Origin: Flammula alnicola | Lineage: Eukaryota > Basidiomycota > Agaricomycetes > Agaricales > Strophariaceae | DNA length: 64,000 nt | Direction of reading: 5' to 3' | Assembly: GCA_015499995.1 (NCBI GenBank) | Contig: JADNRV010000266.1 | Span: 1-64,000 of the forward strand | Part shown: positions 59,056 to 64,000 of the stretch, piece after piece | Layout of the letters: each line of letters begins with the position of its first letter | How positions within the stretch are numbered: the stretch's first letter is position 1 | Position numbers and translations under genes: made by a program | The notes under the pieces: generated by a model | Databases searched by the model: none | The model's input: the letters and a program-made list of their open reading frames with translations, nothing else | Told to the model about the DNA's origin: nothing

Positions 59056-59702
59056 TAGTGATGTGCCGGCTCGGGCTTGGCCTGAAAGCCCCGGCTCTGG
59101 CCCAGCTTTGGGCGGCTCAGGCTTTGTCAAATCACGAGCCGGGCCAAAAGCCGGAAATCAGGCTTGGCCCAGCCCGGCTTTGGCCCAAGCCGGGGCTTTG
59201 CTGACAAATTAGTTAAAACATAATATAATAAAAATATTTTGATATCTACATACAGATGCAAGTCTAAAGTACATATTTAACTATTATACAGGTGACTAAG
59301 ACATGTTGTCAAACGTGCAATACCACTTGCAACTTATTTTCGCACTCACAATGAACATTGATGGCATTTCAAACTCAGCCGGACTTGTCCGTCAATGCAT
59401 GGCCACCATTACACACGATCAACTGATCATCAGACTGACTTTAAACTATTATTAGATCAAACCTTCGTGAACATACAGTACAAAAAGTGCGTTTTGGGTA
59501 CTCAAAGGTCAGTTTTTCACCGTTTGAACTCGAAAAAAAATTGGCAGAAAGCCCCGGCCTGGGCCGAGGGCTCGGGCTTATCAAATTATCAGGCCGGGCC
59601 AAAGCCGGCTCCAGGCCAACACCTTTGGCCCGGCTTGGCCTGGCTTCTTTGGGCCCGGCTTGGCTCGGCTTCTGGCCTCAGGCCGGAGCCGGCACATCAC
59701 TA
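59056..59702. mobile_element. hAT-type MITE, copy 2, inside a P450 exon
   Basis: The 647-bp copy of the element at 1955-2600 has the same TAGTGATGTGCCGGCTC ends. It is flanked by a perfect 8-bp duplication GTCGCAGG (59048-59055 and 59703-59710), the hAT signature. The two copies align over their whole length with few differences, indicating recent activity of an unseen hAT transposase. Confidence 0.93.
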
Positions 59703-60092
59703 GTCGCAGGCGTTGTCGCCCTTCTCGTGCTTCGGTCTGGAAAGTAGCTCTTGGGAACCATTCGGGTATATATTTCATCGCTGGAATCGCATCAACGAAA
59801 TACCTCCCTGGAACGCTGCCACCATCCATAACGGCAATACCATCTTCCGCGAGCTGAATCCACTGATCGTTTATGCGGCATATAGGAAGACCATATGCAA
59901 GCGAGACTATGCTGGCTCCAACCGCACTGGAATATCGACATTGTAGGAGGCCAGTCATGAGATGAATAAAGTTCGACTCACTTCCAAATGTGTTTTGAGG
60001 AGTGTTGAGGAGTATCCAGCAAATTTGGAAGCAGGAATTTGCGCACGAACTCTAATTCCCTTGTTTGGTAAATAGCTTGATCTGACGGAGTA

Positions 60093-60783
60093 CAGTTGCG
60101 GACAAGCAAAGGCATCAAATTTGGTATCTCAGGAACGCGAATTTTCTGGACAAAACTAACGACAGATTCGAACTTGGACGGTCAAATAAAGCTTAAAAAC
60201 AGTGTTCTCATAAGATTCCCACGACATTTTGTCGCCGCCAAATTTTTTGGCCGAAATTTCGCAACTTTTTTGGCGTCTCGACTTGGTTTTGGCGGTGCAC
60301 TGCTATCAAGAACAGCCTCAATCGACATCATTACCCACTGAGAGACTTGACGACGCTGGTTTTGCTTCTTGACTGGACTGTGGACCCGACAATTGGTGTA
60401 AGGGGAATTGCAGATGGAGCAGGCTGGTTCCTTATCCTGGAAATATTACTCCTTTTCTTTGGAGGGTGACCTTTGGGTGACATTCTGAGAATTTTTTTGT
60501 AAGGGAACGGCTCGTTAGAATTTTATAACCTTGTGGGAGCAGACTCAGTTTATTAAAAGCTATCTAAAAATGAATTTTCCAAGATTTTAGCGATTTTTTT
60601 GACCGCCGCCAAATTTTGTGGCTATTTTTTTTGTCAAAACTTCGAATTTGAAAAATTTGCTCATACAAATCGATGAGTTGGGTCCATTCCTTCATATTAC
60701 AGTGTTTTTTAGAAGGTTTACATGTATGTCACGGTCACAATAATTGACGGACTAAATTTGATGCCTTTGCTTGTCCGCAACTG
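60093..60783. mobile_element. TA-flanked 691-bp element inside a P450 exon
   Basis: Perfect 30-bp inverted ends begin CAGTTGCGGACAAGCAAAGG. The TA target is duplicated on both sides (60091-60092, 60784-60785), as for Tc1/mariner-type elements. The interior has repeated CCGCCAAATTTT motifs in both halves and no transposase frame. It is non-autonomous. Perfect TIRs argue for recent insertion. Confidence 0.92.
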
Positions 60784-61424
60784 TAAGGTGCTTTTGCAGA
60801 AGCCGACGCGCTTCACGCCACGCCTCTCCGTATGGCATCAACGCCACATCAACGCCAAGAATCGTGTCCCTTCCAGCCTAGTGGACCATCAGCCTACGTA
60901 TATGACCAAAAAAAAGACGTACATCTCGCTAGCCATGGTCAGATGAGGCCTGCCAGTGAGGGGAGATTAATAGTGATAAAAGCAAAAGTAGGGATGAAAT
61001 CCGAAAACACAAACCTGTTTGAGTATATAGAAGAGCGTTTGTCAAGCAGGTCGTTGGCGGCCTCGATTGAATTGAGCACGACGATTGACTGGCCCGCTGC
61101 ATTCAAATAGAGGATATCTGACCCTACAGTAGCGTTCAGACAGAGCCGTGTATTTTATCGACGTTTGCACTTACCTAATTCTTTCGACCATTGAGCGTAT
61201 GTTTTATATGCGGATGCCTTCGGAATGTCGAATAAGTTGCCTACGACGGGCAATCCTTTTGGTCCAGGCGGGTAGAGCCTTCCTGGATATCTTCGGCGAT
61301 ATATAAAATAAGCGCAAAAGAATACGAGTAGTCCAGCAGCTATATCTTCGTTGTGGATTGTCATAATTGGCTTATGAGTCTGGCAAACTATGGGTGTCTT
61401 TTCAGCTAATCTTACACGCTAGCT

Positions 61425-61434
61425 CTTTATAAGC
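61425..61434 (-). promoter_or_regulatory. TATA box of the P450 gene
   Basis: The plus strand CTTTATAAGC reads GCTTATAAAG on the coding strand, about 65 bp before the ATG at 61364. Confidence 0.5.
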
Positions 61435-62271
61435 CTGAACAGATCCATGAGGGCGACGAAAAATCAAACTTAAACGTAAAACCTTCATCCATCCGTCACC
61501 CATTGTGGATAAAACTATTGGGAAACCCCCGTTTCTGCTATAACCCCAGGTTTCTTTGGAAACCCCCCAAAGTTGTCAAAAGATCGTAAAAGATGCCATT
61601 TTAAACTATATTCTTCCTCCGGCCGGGTTCGGTGATGATTTGATCCTGATTGTCGGGCTGGTATTTCCGCGTCCAATTGCACTACGCCCTTTGTAGGATG
61701 CTATATGTAGAGGCTGAGCAAGAGCTAGCAATTTCACTCAAGTTTATGTGCTAGAACTATAAATTAACTTGTTCCAGAGATATGGGGAACTGTTGTCATT
61801 GTAATAAGGCACTGCGGAATCATACAATTAAAATAAAGTACAAGTCCACATCGAGATCACCCGCATATCTTCTACACAAAAAATAAGGCCCATATCCATT
61901 GCCATATGTTCTGAGTTGGGTGATCTGTTCTATGCTCAGGTTGGCCCTGATTTCTTACCATCTTCTTGTGGTCAAATGTATAGGCACGAATGAGCATTGC
62001 TCAGTTGTTCTCTCTCTTGGGAGCATCCTGGAGTTATGACTGTCATATGCAAGGTGCGAGCATTTTTCACGCTATGAAATGCTGTTTAGTATGAACTTGG
62101 TATCCTGGCCCACATCCACATTCAGGACAATTGGGACAATGTTTGGAGACACGGACCTGAAAGGCTGCAATGATTGTGATCAAGCAGAACTTAGAAGTTA
62201 ATTGTGCGGCATCCACTGTGGTATTTTGTTAAGTGCTCGCCACCAAATCACAGCAGCATCAGGTAGGCATG
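61435..62271. other. Intergenic, no supported gene
   Basis: Nothing recognisable. Phrases GGGAAACCCCC and GGAAACCCCCCAAAG repeat near 61520-61575. Confidence 0.4.
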
Positions 62272-62423
62272 TTACAGTGTACCGTATAATATGGTACAGC
62301 GAACGCATACAGTGTGCCGTGTGATATGGGTTCAGCGAATTCGCTGAACCAGTGAATAATGTACTGTCCATAATAGGTAGTACAGTGTACCGTATAATGT
62401 GATCCAGCGAATTCGCTGGAACC
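62272..62423. repeat. Three repeats with perfect palindromes around GCGAATTCGC
   Basis: The phrase TACAGTGT(A/G)CCGT followed by an AT-rich link and CAGCGAA occurs at about 62273, 62308 and 62380. The second ends in a perfect 22-bp palindrome (62329-62350, half-site GGTTCAGCGAA) and the third in a perfect 18-bp palindrome (62403-62420, half-site TCCAGCGAA). Confidence 0.75.
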
Positions 62424-62461
62424 TTATTTGCATGTATGTCTGATGGGCCCAATACACGTAC

Positions 62462-62548
62462 ATCGGCAATGCCGACGCGCCCAAAATGAAATCGGCAATG
62501 CCGACGCGCCCAAAATGAGATCGGCAATGCCGACGCGCTCACAATGAG
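62462..62548. repeat. 29-bp tandem repeat with CGGCAATGCCG core
   Basis: Three near-identical 29-bp units, starting at 62462, 62491 and 62520, each contain the imperfect palindrome CGGCAATGCCG. Related CGGCA(A/T/C)TG words continue to about 62740. Confidence 0.85.
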
Positions 62549-62855
62549 ATCGGCAGTCATAATGTCCACTAAATGTGGTCAATACAGTGCTCAGGATGCT
62601 TGGAATTAGATCGGTATTGCAATGTAGTTACGTTGGATCGGCGTTGCTGAACGTTGGCTGAATTTCATCAGCCTTGCCGATACTGGCTAAAATGGCAGCA
62701 CTGCCGATGTGCGCTAAATCTCAGTCGGCACTGACAAGGTGACCCAAATTGGATCAGCTGAGCTGCTATTTTTATTGAAGGTGGACCTTAGGTGTGCACG
62801 AATGGAAGGGTAGGACAAAATCTTTGGACTATGGTGATAATGTACAAAAAATAAA

Positions 62856-63837
62856 CTACTCGGCATCGGCATCGGGAATGACCTCGGCATCAGCCTCTGC
62901 GTTAGCTTTGGGATCTCCGAACTGCGCCTGGAGGGTTTTGAGGGAGGTCGCGATGCGACTGTCAAGGTTCTTGAAGGCCTTGTATGTTTCATCGGCAACT
63001 TTGAGCTTCTCGAGTTCTGCCATATACAGCCTATGCGAGGCATCTTTATAGGAAATGCCTAATTTCTCTTGTAGTGCGAGGACCTCTGCGTGTAAGGTGA
63101 GGCGCTCATGGTCACTTAATTGCTGTTGGGGAGTCAGCCGATATACGGTCAAAGCAGTGATGCCGGCCTTACTGGGTCTGGTGGAAACATGAGCTGTCCT
63201 TCACCTAGAAGACCAGAAAAAGGCCGATTCATCGCCTGTGATGACTGAAATGAATGGTAAGAAAACGTGCGAAACAATAGACGCCCGATCAACACAGCAA
63301 GTGCCGATCAGTCTCACTGCCGATCGGCTAGAGTGCCGATCGGCTGGACTGCCGATCGGGCTGTCGAATGCCGATTGTCACTTTGGATGCTTACTGGGTC
63401 TGGTGGAAACATGAGCTGTCCTTCACCTAGAAGACCAGAAAAAGGCCGATTCATCGCCTGTGATGACTGAAATGAATGGTAAGAAAACGTGCGAAACAAT
63501 AGACGCCCGATCAACACAGCAAGTGCCGATCAGTCTCACTGCCGATCGGCTAGAGTGCCGATCGGCTGGACTGCCGATCGGGCTGTCGAATGCCGATTGT
63601 CACTTTGGATGGGCGATCGACAGAGTAAGCGCAAAAATGAGCACTTACCCCCCCTGGTGCATTCGAAACACCCAAATCTGCTTTACTCTGGTACGATGCA
63701 AAGGCGTGGTCCAACGCCGGCACCATGTACTGTGGTACCAGGTATTGTTGGCCATCGGGCCCGGTGCCGATCGTAAAGCCTTCGGGAATATCGCTGATGG
63801 TCGTTGCCAACTTGCGCTGATTGCTCTGTTTCTGCAT
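62856..63837 (-). CDS. Small two-exon protein of unknown function
   Basis: Exon 1 is 63649-63837 (MQKQSNQRKLATTISDIPEG, then PDGQQYLVPQYMVPALDHAF). The donor is GTAAGTG. Exon 2 runs down to 62856, its acceptor most simply at 63167, giving 166 residues. It contains a strong helical segment (LHAEVLALQEKLGISYKDAS, HRLYMAELEKLK) and an acidic tail (ADAEVIPDADAE). No domain is recognised. The style suggests a coiled-coil DNA- or protein-binding accessory protein. The 481-nt intron contains a perfect 222-bp tandem duplication. Another CAG acceptor about 10 nt earlier in each copy would shift frame, so the exon 2 boundary is uncertain. Confidence 0.6.
63171..63611. repeat. Perfect 222-bp tandem duplication with GCCGATCGGC palindromes
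   Basis: Copy 1 (from 63171) and copy 2 (from 63393) agree base for base over about 219 bp. Each ends in a cluster of TGCCGATCGGC palindromes. The repeat lies within the intron of the small gene and includes its acceptor-side sequence, so two candidate acceptors exist. The absence of differences means it is very young, or an assembly artefact. Confidence 0.9.
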
Positions 63838-64000
63838 GGTGGTGATGGTCGTACTGAGGCAAGGGTAAGATCTATGATCTCTACTATCTCATCGGTAAAT
63901 TGACAAAAATAGACGTTTGGCACTGTGTACACTATCACGTGATGGTTGATTTTCGATTTTCATCGTTGATCGATACACGACTTCGTCCTACGTCCTTGCT

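Larger units (their letters stand above)
57977..61364 (-). pseudogene. Cytochrome P450 gene with two transposon insertions in exons
   Basis: The P450 starts at ATG 61364 with a membrane anchor (AAGLLVFFCAYFIY) and the hinge PPGPKGLPVVGNLFDIP. Later exons give SDILYLNAAGQSIVVLNS, MPYGEAW, the I-helix GGVDTTVAALYSF, the ExxR helix VLKEVLRWQPIAP, FDPEHF and the heme loop FGFGKRVCPAAH (Cys ligand present), ending at 57977. Introns are short and mostly canonical. Two exons are interrupted: by a 691-bp element (60093-60783) and by a 647-bp hAT MITE (59056-59702). Removing each with one target duplication restores an open frame, so the gene died recently or survives only by unusual splicing. It resembles fungal microsomal monooxygenases of the O-methylsterigmatocystin oxidoreductase type; the substrate is unknown. 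Confidence 0.88.

Noticed and set aside
60096..60341. 81-codon frame inside the 691-bp element as a transposase
   Set aside because: No DDE-type motif, and the frame is built from the terminal repeat and AT-rich filler.

Overview
The window reads as nuclear DNA of a mushroom-forming basidiomycete (Agaricomycetes). This rests on dense short introns (mostly 45-75 nt, GT-AG, several with a CTGAC-type branch site), on an expanded family of F-box/leucine-rich proteins, and on families typical of such fungi: a DUF6534 seven-helix membrane protein, a CipC/DUF3759 stress protein, a CE4 chitin deacetylase and a fungal P450. No species can be named from sequence alone.

Layout. 1-5.6 kb is gene-poor and holds degenerate repeats, a tRNA-like relic and two hAT-type miniature elements. 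5.6-7.3 kb is a DUF6534 gene broken by a 275-bp TA-flanked MITE. 7.7-12.4 kb is an F-box cluster: one internally deleted remnant and two divergent full genes. 13.4-14.9 kb is a low-complexity basic-tailed protein. 15-20.6 kb shows no convincing gene. 20.6-42.5 kb is dominated by a rearranged inverted duplication containing F-box, BEM46-like hydrolase and mitochondrial Lon genes, with a CipC-like gene between the arms. A 4,100-bp insertion with 14-bp inverted ends splits the hydrolase copy in the left arm. 42.9-50 kb carries two hypothetical proteins and a MYND-finger protein. 50.1-53.7 kb is a tandem chitin deacetylase pair, one decayed and one intact. 54.4-56.3 kb is another F-box gene. 58-61.4 kb is a P450 gene carrying two separate transposon insertions in exons. 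62-64 kb has palindromic satellites and a small two-exon gene whose intron contains a perfect 222-bp tandem duplication.

How the parts relate. The two arms of the inverted duplication have decayed reciprocally. Full-length Lon survives only in the left arm and the intact BEM46 hydrolase only in the right, while both F-box copies stay open. The right-arm Lon copy is cut before the ATPase domain yet keeps an open, correctly spliced frame for a mitochondrially targeted LON-domain-only protein of about 383 residues; this is the most interesting candidate here. No operon-like logic is expected. The recurring theme is duplication followed by truncation, and non-autonomous TIR elements landing in exons.

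Limits: splice sites were assigned by eye from frame continuity and canonical signals. Family names come from recognised motifs, not from searches.
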